From the NCBI GenBank assembly GCA_029834535.1, contig JAQMWT010000136.1, forward strand, positions 105,993 to 169,992: 64,000 nucleotides of DNA, read 5' to 3'. Under the pieces are notes generated by a model that had not been told where the DNA came from, did no database searches, and saw only the letters and a program-made list of their open reading frames with translations. This DNA comes from Chrysophaeum taylorii (taxonomy: Eukaryota; Sar; Pelagophyceae; Pelagomonadales; Pelagomonadaceae). Positions 1-9,483 of the stretch are shown here, one piece after another; within the stretch, counting starts at the first letter, position 1; each line of letters opens with the position of its first letter. Position numbers and translations under genes: made by a program.

Positions 1-88
1 ACCCCAGAGATCGCATTACTACTATACACCAGGCAGGATCTCTCGTCCTACAACTAGGCCCCCTGATAAATATAAAGTAAAATAAAAC

Positions 89-1108
89 ATGCAGCAATTC
101 CTGAGCAACCTCGTGGGTCGAGTCAAGCCGGGCGAGGCCGTCGGGGAAGCGTGCCGGGCGTGCGCGGCGCTTGCCCGGGGGGAGGAGGCAGAGGTCGGCA
201 AGCCGTTGGCGGATATAAAGGTGATGTTGATGGGGGACGCCGAAAAAGAGTCGGACGAGGCGATCGCCGCCCGCGTGGCCGAGGCAGCGATTGACCAAAA
301 CCTCGCGCGGTGCGTGGCGGCCTGCATCGTGGAGCTGCCGTTGGAGTCGATGAAGGCTGCGGCGCACATTTTGGCGAACCTTTCGCGGCGCGAGGGCGAG
401 CGGTTTGGCGGCGAAGCGTTCGCTGAACAGCTCGTCGCGGACGGGTTCGCGCTCGAGGCGCTGTGTCGGGCCTACCCCGAGAACGGCGAGGTCGCGTTGG
501 CCTGCGGTACCATACTTCGCGAAGCCGCCAAGCACGAAATCGTGACCGCGGCGCTGTTAAAGTCTCCGTCGTTCTGGCTGTACCCGAGCGAATACGTTCA
601 CGCGAAGAACTTCGACGTTGCTTCCGACGCCTTCGAGGTGCTCCGGACCCTCCTGACGCAACACCCCCAGACGGCCTCGCGCTTTATTTCGGACAACTAT
701 GATTTTTTTTTCGAGTGTTTTAACCGACTTTTGCACTCGGACAACTACGTCACGCGTCGAGAGAGTCTGCGGCTCCTCGCCGAGCTCCTGCTCGACCGCG
801 CCAACTACAAGACCATGATGGCCTACATTTCCAACCGCGACAATCTGAAGCTCCTCATGTTGCTGCTCAGATCCAAGAAGCAGCGCATCCAGATCGAAGC
901 CTTTCACGTGTTTAAAATATTCGTCGCTAATCCGCGCAAGCCGCCCCAAATAGCAAAGGTTCTCTTCAACAACAAAGACAAGCTCCTTGCCTACCTCCGC
1001 GCCTTCCACAACGATAAGGTCGAGGACCAGTTCCTCGAGGAAAAAAATCTCATCATCGACACCCTCCAGAACCTCCAAGACCCCGACGACGACGACGGCG
1101 CGACGTGA
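89..1108 (+). CDS. CAB39: Mo25 / CAB39-like scaffold protein
   Basis: 339 aa, the usual length of the Mo25/CAB39 family. It is an all-helical armadillo-like repeat protein that in other eukaryotes activates STE20-family and LKB1 kinases in the cytoplasm. Family-typical stretches are visible: WLYPSEYVHAKNFDVASDAF in the middle, then NYDFFFECFNRLLHSDNYVT, YISNRDNLKLLMLLLRSKKQ and IQIEAFHVFKIFVANPRKP towards the C-terminus. The ATG follows an A-rich leader (aataaaacATG). It is a single exon. The product ends in a short Asp run (DPDDDDGAT), a habit of this genome. The next gene lies convergently on the minus strand. Family assignment is strong; a role with a particular kinase is inferred from the family only. 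Confidence 0.93.
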   Translation: MQQFLSNLVGRVKPGEAVGEACRACAALARGEEAEVGKPLADIKVMLMGDAEKESDEAIAARVAEAAIDQNLARCVAACIVELPLESMKAAAHILANLSRREGERFGGEAFAEQLVADGFALEALCRAYPENGEVALACGTILREAAKHEIVTAALLKSPSFWLYPSEYVHAKNFDVASDAFEVLRTLLTQHPQTASRFISDNYDFFFECFNRLLHSDNYVTRRESLRLLAELLLDRANYKTMMAYISNRDNLKLLMLLLRSKKQRIQIEAFHVFKIFVANPRKPPQIAKVLFNNKDKLLAYLRAFHNDKVEDQFLEEKNLIIDTLQNLQDPDDDDGAT

Positions 1109-1254
1109 GCTTTGGAAGAAGAAGAAAAACGACGACAACAACGAAGTAACAATAATAATAATAAATTTAATAAATTCATCCAACCGCGAAATTAGAAGAA
1201 GAGGAGGGGAAAGAGCAGTGTCGGGCTCCTCGTCAATCATCATCATCATCATCA

Positions 1255-4008
1255 TCAGTCGGATTGCAGGAGTTTTGGTGCCGCCGCCGCCGCCGCCGAG
1301 GGGCGCGGTCTGAGCCAGGGCGCGCTCTGGAGGTGTCTCTCGACGGCGCGGGGCGGAAGGCGGCGGTGGTCTTGGATTGGGAGATGGCGCTCGAGGAAGC
1401 GGCCGATGAACTTTCGGGCGTCGAGGTCGCGGGGCGAGGAGTGGGTGCCCTCGACGAGGGCGAGGGTGCGCGGACCGGCGTAGCGCTTGGCGAGCTGCTC
1501 GACGTGGTCCTGGGAGATGAGGGGGTCCTTCCGGGCTCTGACGAAGAGGGCCGGGACGGAACAGCGGGAGGCGTGGGCGAGGGGGGAAAGTTTTTGAAGG
1601 GGGGAGAAGCCGGCCTTTTTTTGGACCGAGGCGTCGAGCGAGGAGAGGAGGAGGTCGAGGACGAGGGTCGGGAGCGAGAAGCCGGCGAAGAGAGCTCGAC
1701 GTTCGTTGGCGATGTGGGTCGCGAGCTGCGAAAAATCCGAGTAGGGCGAGTCGAGGACAACGGCGTCGAGGCGCGGCCAATCTTGCTCGGCGATGCCTTG
1801 GTAGTATATCGCGGCGGCGGCGCCCATCGACTGTCCCCAGAGGGCGACGGACTTTGGCTTGAGCCATTCGAGAACGACCCGGAGATCGTGGGCCTCGCGC
1901 CAGCCCAGCGTGACCAAGGAACCGTCGCTTAGGCCCGAGCCCGCGCAGTCGAAGGCAACCAAGGCGCACCCGAGCGAGAGCACGAGGCTGAGATAGTGGC
2001 AGCACTGGGCGCGCGAGGCCGAGTTCGCGTGGACGAAGACGACGCAGGATTCGGAAGATAAGTCGTCGTCGGGTCTCCAGCGAGAGACGTGGATTCGCTC
2101 GCCGCGGCGGTTGGCGAGGACGACGTCGTCGCGGTGGAAGCGGCAGCCGCCGAAGCGGAAGCTCGAGGGTCCGAGGAGTCGCGAGTCGTAGTTGAAGCGA
2201 GGCGGGCGCACGACCGCGGACACGAGAGCGTCGTAAAATCCCGGAAGGGCGGCGCGCTTCGGGAACTTTTTGTCGTCCCACCCGAAGGTTGGCGGCGTTT
2301 CGGCGAGGTCGCAGAGGCAGTAGTCGTCCAAGAGAGAGACGGCCTCCGCGGCGCCGCCGGCCGCCGCCCTCGAGTCGTCGATCTCGAGCTCGAAACCCAC
2401 CCGCATCACCGGAGCGAGATCAGAATCGACTCCGTCGACGCGACGCGACGAGTCGAAGACGACGGGTGGGGGTCTTTTCGGGGGTGGCAACGAATGGTTC
2501 GGCGCGGCGCCAAAATAGGACCAGAGGTCGTCGTCGTCGTCGTCGTCGTTCTTGGCCGCCGTAGCTACGGCGCGCTCGTCGTCGGGGAGGCGGTCGGCGC
2601 GGCGCGCGGCCGAGGACGGCCAACGGTTCGGCGGGCGCTCGTACTCGAGAAGGAGAATCGAGGACACCTCGGGGTGTTCGCGCCAGCGACGCGCACACTC
2701 GAGGGGGATGTCGTGGAGGCGGGCGCTCGCGTCGGCACTGAGGATGGACGCGCCGCGCCGCGAGATGGCGAGCCAGCGGCGGCGGGGCGCGCCCTCGACG
2801 TATTCCGAACCGGCCTCGTCGAGGCGGCGGGCCTTACGACAGGCGAATAGCGTCGCCCCGTAGGCGGGCGAGCGCGCGACGAGGTCGAGGTAGAGGGCCT
2901 CGACGCAACAGGGAGCGGCGTTCGACGCGCCGGCCGCGCCCTCCGCGATTTCGATTTCCGTTTCCTCGCTCGCGACGACCCCGTCGAGCTCGGCGAGGAG
3001 GTCGTCGTCGTCGCAGGCGGGGGGAGGGCAGAAGGCCGCGGCTCCGTGGCGAGCGACGAGGCGCCGCGCAGTTTCCCACAACGCAAGATTATCGCCACTA
3101 CTAGTAGTGGTGACAACGTCTCTCGCGCGAGACCAGAGGCGCCACGCGCCCAATCTAGCGCGCGCGGGAGCCGCGCGCGGATCGGTCGCGGGACAATCAG
3201 AATCTTCGCCCAAGCACGGAAGCACGGCCAGGGCCCCGCTCATCGCGGCGGCGACGGCCTGCGCATACACGAGGCGCGCGATGGCGATTTCTGCTCGCGA
3301 CGACGACGACGACGACGATCCTCGAAGTCCTCTCCTGGCCGCGGCGTGAATAGGCTCGGTTACGAGGCGTACCGCGAGGACGACGGGCCCCAGGCCGGCG
3401 ATGGGCTCGGCGGGCGCGACGACGCGGCCGAGGCGGCCCTTCTCCTCGGAATAGAAGAGCGCGAGGGCTCCCGCGTCGCGCGGATCGACGCCCAATCTCG
3501 AGGCCGCGCGACGAAGTAAATCGAACGCGGCCGTGCCGCGAGGCATGGGCTGGTCGAACGACGATCCGTCGAGGAACTCGACCTTGACGATCTCCCGGAA
3601 CTCGCGGTCTTCGACGGCACCCGCCGCGACGCCCCAGCGCGAAGGCCCGACGCCGTCGTCGAACGCCGAGAGCTCGCCCCACCGCGCGCAACTCGACTCG
3701 GAAGTAAACGTCGACGGCCGAGCTTCCACTTCCGCGACGCTCTGGGGCCGCGACAGCTCGGCGACCTCCGCCACCACGGGGGGATCCGACGAATTGCGCA
3801 TCATCGCGAGGGCGGCCGTGATTCGCCAGCCACCCGCGGCCTCGCGGCCGACGTTGGCATGGGCCGCCGCCCGCGCGGCCTCCTTCAATTCGTCCAGGGG
3901 GGCGGCCTCGAGGTCGGCGCGGAACTTGGCGTGCAGCTCTGCGAGACGCTCGGGCGGCTTTTCCTCGCCACCAGCTCCTCCTTCGCCGCCAAAAAGCATC
4001 TCCCACAT
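1255..4008 (-). CDS. FERM-like domain fused to an alpha/beta hydrolase
   Basis: About 917 aa from the first in-frame ATG (MWEMLFGGEGG). The C-terminal third is a serine hydrolase: oxyanion region VVFVHANSASRAQ, nucleophile elbow WGQSMGA, acid in VRARKDPL and histidine in VEGTHSSP, giving a Ser-Asp-His triad near residues 727, 828 and 856 of this start. It resembles the BEM46/ABHD13-17 type. Before it lies what looks like a FERM module: a ubiquitin-like lobe (EIVKVEFLDGSSF onward), a helical middle lobe, and a PH-like lobe with RRRWLAISRRGASIL followed by IPLECARRW. The frame stays open upstream of the ATG through a GTG-led hydrophobic stretch (WILLVVAVFALFL), so a membrane-anchored form from an unseen start is possible. 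The stop of ZW10 lies about 90 bp upstream on the same strand. The hydrolase call is strong and the FERM call moderate. Confidence 0.72.
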   Translation of the reverse strand: MWEMLFGGEGGAGGEEKPPERLAELHAKFRADLEAAPLDELKEAARAAAHANVGREAAGGWRITAALAMMRNSSDPPVVAEVAELSRPQSVAEVEARPSTFTSESSCARWGELSAFDDGVGPSRWGVAAGAVEDREFREIVKVEFLDGSSFDQPMPRGTAAFDLLRRAASRLGVDPRDAGALALFYSEEKGRLGRVVAPAEPIAGLGPVVLAVRLVTEPIHAAARRGLRGSSSSSSSRAEIAIARLVYAQAVAAAMSGALAVLPCLGEDSDCPATDPRAAPARARLGAWRLWSRARDVVTTTSSGDNLALWETARRLVARHGAAAFCPPPACDDDDLLAELDGVVASEETEIEIAEGAAGASNAAPCCVEALYLDLVARSPAYGATLFACRKARRLDEAGSEYVEGAPRRRWLAISRRGASILSADASARLHDIPLECARRWREHPEVSSILLLEYERPPNRWPSSAARRADRLPDDERAVATAAKNDDDDDDDLWSYFGAAPNHSLPPPKRPPPVVFDSSRRVDGVDSDLAPVMRVGFELEIDDSRAAAGGAAEAVSLLDDYCLCDLAETPPTFGWDDKKFPKRAALPGFYDALVSAVVRPPRFNYDSRLLGPSSFRFGGCRFHRDDVVLANRRGERIHVSRWRPDDDLSSESCVVFVHANSASRAQCCHYLSLVLSLGCALVAFDCAGSGLSDGSLVTLGWREAHDLRVVLEWLKPKSVALWGQSMGAAAAIYYQGIAEQDWPRLDAVVLDSPYSDFSQLATHIANERRALFAGFSLPTLVLDLLLSSLDASVQKKAGFSPLQKLSPLAHASRCSVPALFVRARKDPLISQDHVEQLAKRYAGPRTLALVEGTHSSPRDLDARKFIGRFLERHLPIQDHRRLPPRAVERHLQSAPWLRPRPSAAAAAAPKLLQSD

Positions 4009-4100
4009 TTTGTTATTGTTGTTGTTGTTGCTGGGATCCAAGAAAAGAGCAAAAACCGCCACTACCAAAAGAATCCACACGAAATCTTTTTGTTTACTTA

Positions 4101-5576
4101 CTAGGCGGGGCGGGCGGCCGGCGGCGGGCAGAAAAGAAGCTCGTTGGCGAGGTCTCGGAGGGGGGGGAGCTGGTCGACCAAGGTCAAAAGAGCATCATCA
4201 CCCGAGCCCCGGGCCGCGATTTCGGGGCAGTAGCGCACAGAAAAGCGGGTGGCCGCGCGGATCAGGAAGAGACAGTCGTTCCGGAAGAGGGTCGCCATGC
4301 GGGCCTGGGCGTGGATCGTGTCGGCGTGGGCGAGGGGGAAGAGGGCGCGGTACAGCTCGAAGAGCTGCCGCGTCGTGAAGAACAACGCCCGGGCGGCCTC
4401 GGGGGCTGTGGCCCCGACGGCGTCCTGGAGGAGCCGCTCGGCCTGGGCGACGAACTCCTGCGCGAGCACCGACACCCGCATGCCTTTCTTTTTTTTTTTT
4501 TCCGAAAAAAAAGAGTCGCCGCCGCTACGACCACCAGCACATCCTTCGAGCTCGTCGAGGATATCGTCGGCGTCGACTTCGGAATCGTTGTGCCAGTCCC
4601 CGAGGATGAGGTCGCGGGCGTCGTCGAGGGCCTTTGTCGCGCGGACCTGGGCGTAGGTGTTGAGGGCCTCCTCGAAAAGACGTTTCGGGAGCGCGAGCGG
4701 GCGGACGTCGAGGGCTAGGAGGGTTTCGCGGTCGACGGAACTCGCGTCCGCGCGAACGACCTCTTCGAGGCGCTTCGCGGTCCAGCCGTCGAGGTAACAG
4801 ATCGTCTCGTCGTCGAGGCCGAGGGTCTCGCGCATAAACCGAACCCATACCGTAGCGCTCGCGGCCCGCGTCCGGAACGCGTCTTTCTCCTCGAGAGGCG
4901 CCGGTTCGATCGCCAGCTCTCCGGCGTCTGGGGTGGAGAGATCGGTGAGAATCACCGCGCGGTCGAGCACCGGCTCGAGCTCGGCGGCAAGGGTCCGGAG
5001 GAAGCGCCTGGCGGCGCCGATCAACCCCAGGTTGCGAAGGACGGACGAGAGGCTCGTTCCGTCGTCGTCGTCGTCGTCGTCGATAGGCGCGTTCTGGATG
5101 AGGCCAGCGTATCGATGCCTGAAAACGAGGCGCGACGCGGTGATGTCGATAGCGGCCGCCGCGAGGTCGGTCAAGCGCACCTCGAGGGCCGCCGCGAGCC
5201 CGCGCTTCCGTCGCCGCAGGACGTCGTCGCCGCGAGGCGGAAACGACGACAATTTTTTGGCTGCCGCCGACAGCGCGTTGGAGGACACGAGGGCCTCGAT
5301 TTCGTCGAGGATCCGGTCGGTGCGGACCACCGCCTCGAGCCGCGACACCTGGGCCTCGCACGCCGCGATCTCGGCGGCGAGCCGATCGCGTTCCCGGTCG
5401 TACCCCGAGGCCGTCGACTCCGGCCCGAGCTCCGCCAGGGCCGCCCCCAGCTCAACGCGCAGCCCCGCGACGACTGCCTCGGCGCCCACGGCCTCCTCGA
5501 CGCCGGTTTCCCCCACCTCCTCGCACTCGCGCCGCACGCGTCGGACAATCCCTTGGAGCCGTTGGTGGTGGTTCAT
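4101..5576 (-). CDS. ZW10: ZW10-like kinetochore / Dsl1-complex protein, short C-terminus
   Basis: 491 aa. ZW10 works in the RZZ kinetochore checkpoint complex and, with RINT1 and NAG, in the Dsl1 tethering complex of Golgi-to-ER traffic. The best match is the middle domain: MRVSVLAQEFVAQAERLLQD, ARALFFTTRQLFELYRALFP, then MATLFRNDCLFLIRAATRF and LVDQLPPLRDLANELLF, in the order seen in animal and plant ZW10. The N-terminal half is coiled-coil-like with heptads and two Asp runs. Animal and plant homologues are about 740-780 aa and carry a further C-terminal helical domain of roughly 150-190 aa. Here the frame stops immediately (PPPAARPA) and the next gene begins, so that domain is missing or lies in an unrecognised exon. 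Divergently paired with APC4. Confidence 0.8.
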   Translation of the reverse strand: MNHHQRLQGIVRRVRRECEEVGETGVEEAVGAEAVVAGLRVELGAALAELGPESTASGYDRERDRLAAEIAACEAQVSRLEAVVRTDRILDEIEALVSSNALSAAAKKLSSFPPRGDDVLRRRKRGLAAALEVRLTDLAAAAIDITASRLVFRHRYAGLIQNAPIDDDDDDDGTSLSSVLRNLGLIGAARRFLRTLAAELEPVLDRAVILTDLSTPDAGELAIEPAPLEEKDAFRTRAASATVWVRFMRETLGLDDETICYLDGWTAKRLEEVVRADASSVDRETLLALDVRPLALPKRLFEEALNTYAQVRATKALDDARDLILGDWHNDSEVDADDILDELEGCAGGRSGGDSFFSEKKKKKGMRVSVLAQEFVAQAERLLQDAVGATAPEAARALFFTTRQLFELYRALFPLAHADTIHAQARMATLFRNDCLFLIRAATRFSVRYCPEIAARGSGDDALLTLVDQLPPLRDLANELLFCPPPAARPA

Positions 5577-5597
5577 ATTAATAATTCAAAAAAGAGA
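5577..5597. promoter_or_regulatory. 21-bp bidirectional start region between ZW10 and APC4
   Basis: Only 21 bases separate the minus-strand ATG of the ZW10-like gene from the plus-strand ATG of APC4. The stretch is AT-rich (attaataattcaaaaaagag) in GC-rich surroundings. There is no room for two ordinary 5' UTRs, so the transcripts must overlap or be nearly leaderless, and one core promoter probably serves both mitotic genes. Confidence 0.5.
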
Positions 5598-6279
5598 ATG
5601 GCGCCGGCGCCTATCGTGGATCGCGTGTGCCCCGTGGAGCTGGTGTCGCTGTGTCCGCAGATGGACATCATCGCCGTTGTGTCGAACGACGGGCTGTTGG
5701 TGAACCGCACCACGAGCTGGCAGCGGCTGATGGCGCCGACGGACGTGGGGAGCGAGGGGTCGCGGATAACGGCGCTGTGTTGGTCGCCCGACGGCAAACA
5801 CCTCGCGACCGGCCACGCGAACGGCGCGTTGCGGGTGCTAGAAGTCGAGCAGCAAGATCTCGAAAACGAGACGACGCGCGACGAAGCGTTGGGGGGTGTC
5901 GGGGCCCTCTCGACGCTCAGATTGGGCGCGGAGGTCGTCTCGATGACGTGGTCGATCGCCCTCCACACCACAAAACCTCCGTCGGAAGACCCGTGGGAGA
6001 TGTGCAGGATCACGGGGCTCCAGCTGGGCGCCGCCTACCTCGAGCGGTCGTCGGCATTCATACCCTTGCCGGCGGATTCTCCGGTCGCGGAAGGCCGGCT
6101 CGGTAGGTCGCGGCCCGAGGAGGACGAGGAGGACGAGGACTACCCGCCCCCGCGTCCCCCCTTGGACGTCGACGAGATTTCGTTGCTCGCGAGCCTCGAC
6201 GCCGCCGGACGGGTGCTTCTTTCGCTCGACGGCCAGTTCGCCGTCTCTTTGGTCGACGTCTCCAGGTTCTTTCCGACGA

Positions 6280-6321
<42 letters not shown>

Positions 6322-8333
6322 AAAAAAAAGCGCCCGCGTTCACCGACCCCAAGGACGCCGCCAAGGGCGCGTGCCTGTCGGCTAATCTCGCGAGATTTGT
6401 GACGTGGGGCCACGACCCCTCGGAACCGGGAGGTATCCTCTCCGCGCTCGATATCGGCACCATCTCGTACGCGCGCCGCGAGCTCGTCCCGTGCGCCAAG
6501 CAGTATTCGGGGTGTTCTGCTCTTCTCGAGACGTCGCGGGAAGCGCTCTCCGTCGCCCGCCAGCGCTACGCGAGCGTCCTCGATACCCTCGACTCCAAGT
6601 TCTTCACGCCCTACGCCGCAGCCCTCCGACGAGAAGACGACGACCGGGAGGACTACGCGAACGTCGCGGCTCAGCTGATGACGTCGATCACTCACGGTCT
6701 CGCGTCGACGGGTCGGGTCGAAGTTCTCGTCGAATCTATCCTTCCGAGCGAAGCGGAGATCGTCAAGCTCCACAAGAATCTCGACGCGACCCTCGTGACC
6801 GCGATGGAGGCATTCGACGAGCGCCTCGTCCGCGCGACCCGGCACCTCGTCTTTCGAGCTTCGGAGCTCGAGGCTCTCGCGAGGTGTGGCGATGTTCTAG
6901 GCTACGACCGCGTCGGTCTCTCGCAACCCGAGTGCCTCAGATTTTGCAATTCGTGCGAACAATTCGCCCTCAAGGCCGAGGAATGCGTCGAGGGTATCCG
7001 GTGTTGTCGCCGTCGCCTCGCCGACCTCTGCAACTGGCTCGCCGACCTCGCGATGATGGCCGCTGCGAGGAAGCGCTGGGAGCGCGGCGGCGAAGACAAC
7101 AACGACGACGACAAGCGCCCGCCCCTCGCCGCGATCACCCCGCAGACGCCCGCGCATGCCCAAGACGACCTCTGCGACCTTTTTTGCGCGGCCCTCGACG
7201 ATCCCCCCCCGCGCCCCTCGCTCTCCATTTCCGAGCGCCTTTTGTTTGGCAGTTATTCGCTGAGCCGAGCGCTCTGCGACCCCGACCCCGCCGCCCTTCA
7301 CAACTACGACGACGACGACGAGGAGGAGGATGTCCTGCGGGAGTCCGAGGCGCGCTTTCTGTTGGGATGCACGTCGAAGGAGGACGCCCCCAAGCGCGAC
7401 GCGCCCGCGTCCCGACCTTCGCCCCACGACGCCGATCTCTCCCTCTGCGGCCGGCTCCGCGAGTGCTGCGAGCTCGGAGACGCCGTCTTCGACCGCATCC
7501 GCGACGCCTTTTCCCGGAGAAACCGACTCAAAACCTCCTACCGCATCCTTTTCCCGGAGGTACCAATCGACGTCGCGCTCAGAGCGCGCATCCGTTCCGA
7601 CGACGACGCTGGGGACTGCGTAATCTGCGCCGTCGCCACCAATCCACGTACCGTCTGGCTCTTGGATCTCACGCCCTCGGGCGCCCTCGCCGCCAGACGC
7701 CTGGCCCTCGACGCCTCGCTCCTCAGACTCGACTTGTACGGCGCGCAAGCCGGCTACCGGACCAAGCACGCCGAAAAACTTATCTTGATGGTGCGCTCTT
7801 CTTCGACGACGACGACGACTACTAACGTCGACCACCTCTGGCTCCTCGACGACGACAAGCTCTTCCAGGGAAAGCCCCCGCTTTTGTTGGCCGACCCTCC
7901 CGACAATTCACCCCCCCCTCCCGCCCTCGCGGGACCCGCGGGTCTCGTGGTGTCGGGGGGCGCCGATGACGTCGTCATGCTCGACGACGACGACGACGAG
8001 GAGTCTGCCGCCGTGGGGCCCATCCCGATTCCCCTCGTCGACCCCGAAGAAGAAGATGATGATGCTCCTCGTGACGGCTGCGACTTCCATCACACCAGCA
8101 GCAGCAGCAGCAGCAAGGTCGTCCGCTTGTCAGCGAGCTCCGAGTTCGACGAGGATGGCGTCTTCCGAACTCTCCAGCTCCACCACCCGAGATCCACCAA
8201 CCTCTTCGTCTCGGGCTGCCGCGGCGTCGCCGCCGTCGCGGCCGCGCCCAACATCCTCACGCTCTACGACGTCGAGGACCTCGACGACGACGACGACGAC
8301 GAGGAGGAGGATGGCGACGAGGAGCTGCCCTGA
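5598..8333 (+). CDS. APC4: Anaphase-promoting complex subunit 4
   Basis: 911 aa from the ATG at 5598; upstream in-frame codons overlap the ZW10 gene and are ignored. APC4 is a scaffold subunit of the APC/C ubiquitin ligase. The N-terminal WD40 signature is clear: LCPQMDIIAVVSNDGLL, TTSWQRL, then ITALCWSPDGKHLATGHANG. The middle holds the long helical insert (SILPSEAEIVKLHKNLDATL, FRASELEALARCGDVLG). The C-terminus returns to the propeller and ends with FVSGCRGVAAVAAAPNILTL, YDVEDLD and an acidic tail, as in other APC4 proteins. Low-complexity inserts include a Ser run from tcg repeats near 6282-6315 and several Asp runs. Single exon, convergent with the SET gene. Confidence 0.9.
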
Positions 8334-8424
8334 GTGGTGGATAATTTTGTTGTTGTGTTTAGAAGATACTCGGAGAAGGAGGAAGGAACCTCTAGCTGCT
8401 GAAACGTCCGTCCACCGAGTCCAG

Positions 8425-9420
8425 CTAGCTATAGATGGCCCGGAGGACGTGGGCCTCGACGGCGGAAAGTGCCGCCCGTTCTTCGCGGCGGAGCGTGGCG
8501 ATCATCGCTCCGAGGCGACGACGCCTTCCCCGATCATCACCATCATCATCATCATCGTCGTCGTGGAGGACCCCCTCCAGCAGATCGTCAGGCTGAGGGA
8601 CGTCGTCAAGTCTCGCGCGAAAAAAGGCCCTCGCCTGGTCCCGATGCTTGAAGCACCCAGGCAACTTGCGCAGCGGCAAGCTTGGGAGCTCGTCGAGGAG
8701 GTCGTCGACCACCTCGTCGCCGTGAACGCGGAGCGCACACCTCCGACCCCCAACCTCGATCTCCACCGCAACGTCGCTCTTGAGCTCTTGGACAAAGCCA
8801 AAGCTCACAAAGGTCTCGGCGTTGGTCGCATTCGGCATGTAGGTCGAGAAGATCTGCGCTCCCGGGGGCGTCGCCGTCTCGGCGACGAGGACGAGTTCGT
8901 TCTTTCGGGCAAAAACGCCATCCCCTACGTCGACGCTCGCGGCGTTTTTGTCCCTGTGGTTGACCATGTCGAGGAGCGGCGCGAGCACCAAACAGTCGTC
9001 GTTCGTCCAGTAGGCGCGCGAAGTGACGAGGGCATGCGCGAGAGGGTCGACCCCCGCGACTCGAACCGCCTCTCTCTCTCGAGCGAGCGGATACCGAACC
9101 GAGAGCCCTCGCGTGGCGGCCTCGAAGGTCGAATCATCCCAGAGAAGCGGCAAATCATTGCTCTCGCGGTACACGAGATCGAGCCATGGAGATCGCGGCG
9201 CGCGGGCGAGTTTGGCGGCAACCTCGAGCTCGTCCTCGCCGGTCACGCAGGCCCGCAACGGCACGCTTGCGATGATCTGTTGTGACTCGATCCATCCGGT
9301 CGCACGAAGACCCACGCCCTCATCAAACTCATCGCTCAGGGTGCCCTCGAACTGCACGCCGACATTCCGCGCGTACGCCTCGAAGGCGCGCAGCGCGGCG
9401 CACGAGAGGAGGTGGTGCAT
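8425..9420 (-). CDS. SET-domain protein, Rubisco LSMT / SETD3-like
   Basis: 331 aa. The SET core is visible: an opening with GVGLRATGWIESQQIIASVP, the pseudo-knot half LVLAPLLDMVNHRD (about residues 145-157) holding the conserved Asn-His, and the family-typical NAETFVSFGFV with a catalytic-type tyrosine region near 200-210. The iSET segment with DPLAHALVTSRAYW matches the class that methylates lysine (LSMT) or histidine (SETD3) in proteins. The C-terminal substrate-binding domain is short and carries an Asp run. The substrate cannot be told from sequence. There is no obvious transit peptide, which argues against a plastid Rubisco methyltransferase. The ATG starts directly at the head of the domain, so the protein is compact for the family (usually over 400 aa). 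Confidence 0.82.
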   Translation of the reverse strand: MHHLLSCAALRAFEAYARNVGVQFEGTLSDEFDEGVGLRATGWIESQQIIASVPLRACVTGEDELEVAAKLARAPRSPWLDLVYRESNDLPLLWDDSTFEAATRGLSVRYPLAREREAVRVAGVDPLAHALVTSRAYWTNDDCLVLAPLLDMVNHRDKNAASVDVGDGVFARKNELVLVAETATPPGAQIFSTYMPNATNAETFVSFGFVQELKSDVAVEIEVGGRRCALRVHGDEVVDDLLDELPSLPLRKLPGCFKHRDQARAFFRARLDDVPQPDDLLEGVLHDDDDDDDGDDRGRRRRLGAMIATLRREERAALSAVEAHVLRAIYS

Positions 9421-9461
9421 ATACTATTGTGATGTCACTCGTCTAGGATTTGTTTCTTTTC

Positions 9462-9482
9462 ACACACACACACACACACACA
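9462..9482 (+). repeat. (CA)n dinucleotide repeat
   Basis: A run of about ten CA units lies directly in front of the ATG at 9484, inside the divergent gap between the SET gene and the next plus-strand gene. It replaces any ordinary 5' leader and is likely to vary in length between strains. Confidence 0.9.
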
Positions 9483-9483
9483 A

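Noticed and set aside
557-2281. 574-aa minus-strand ORF across Mo25 and the hydrolase 3' end
   Set aside because: It is antisense to Mo25 and out of frame with the hydrolase; Arg/Pro/Leu-rich text typical of shadow frames in GC-rich genes.
4009-4080. GTG-started hydrophobic N-terminus on the FERM-hydrolase
   Set aside because: There is no ATG; GTG starts are not expected in eukaryotes. Kept as a note because an upstream exon could supply it.
5115-5597. N-terminal extension of the APC4 frame upstream of 5598
   Set aside because: It lies inside the ZW10 coding sequence and the APC4 family start matches the ATG at 5598.
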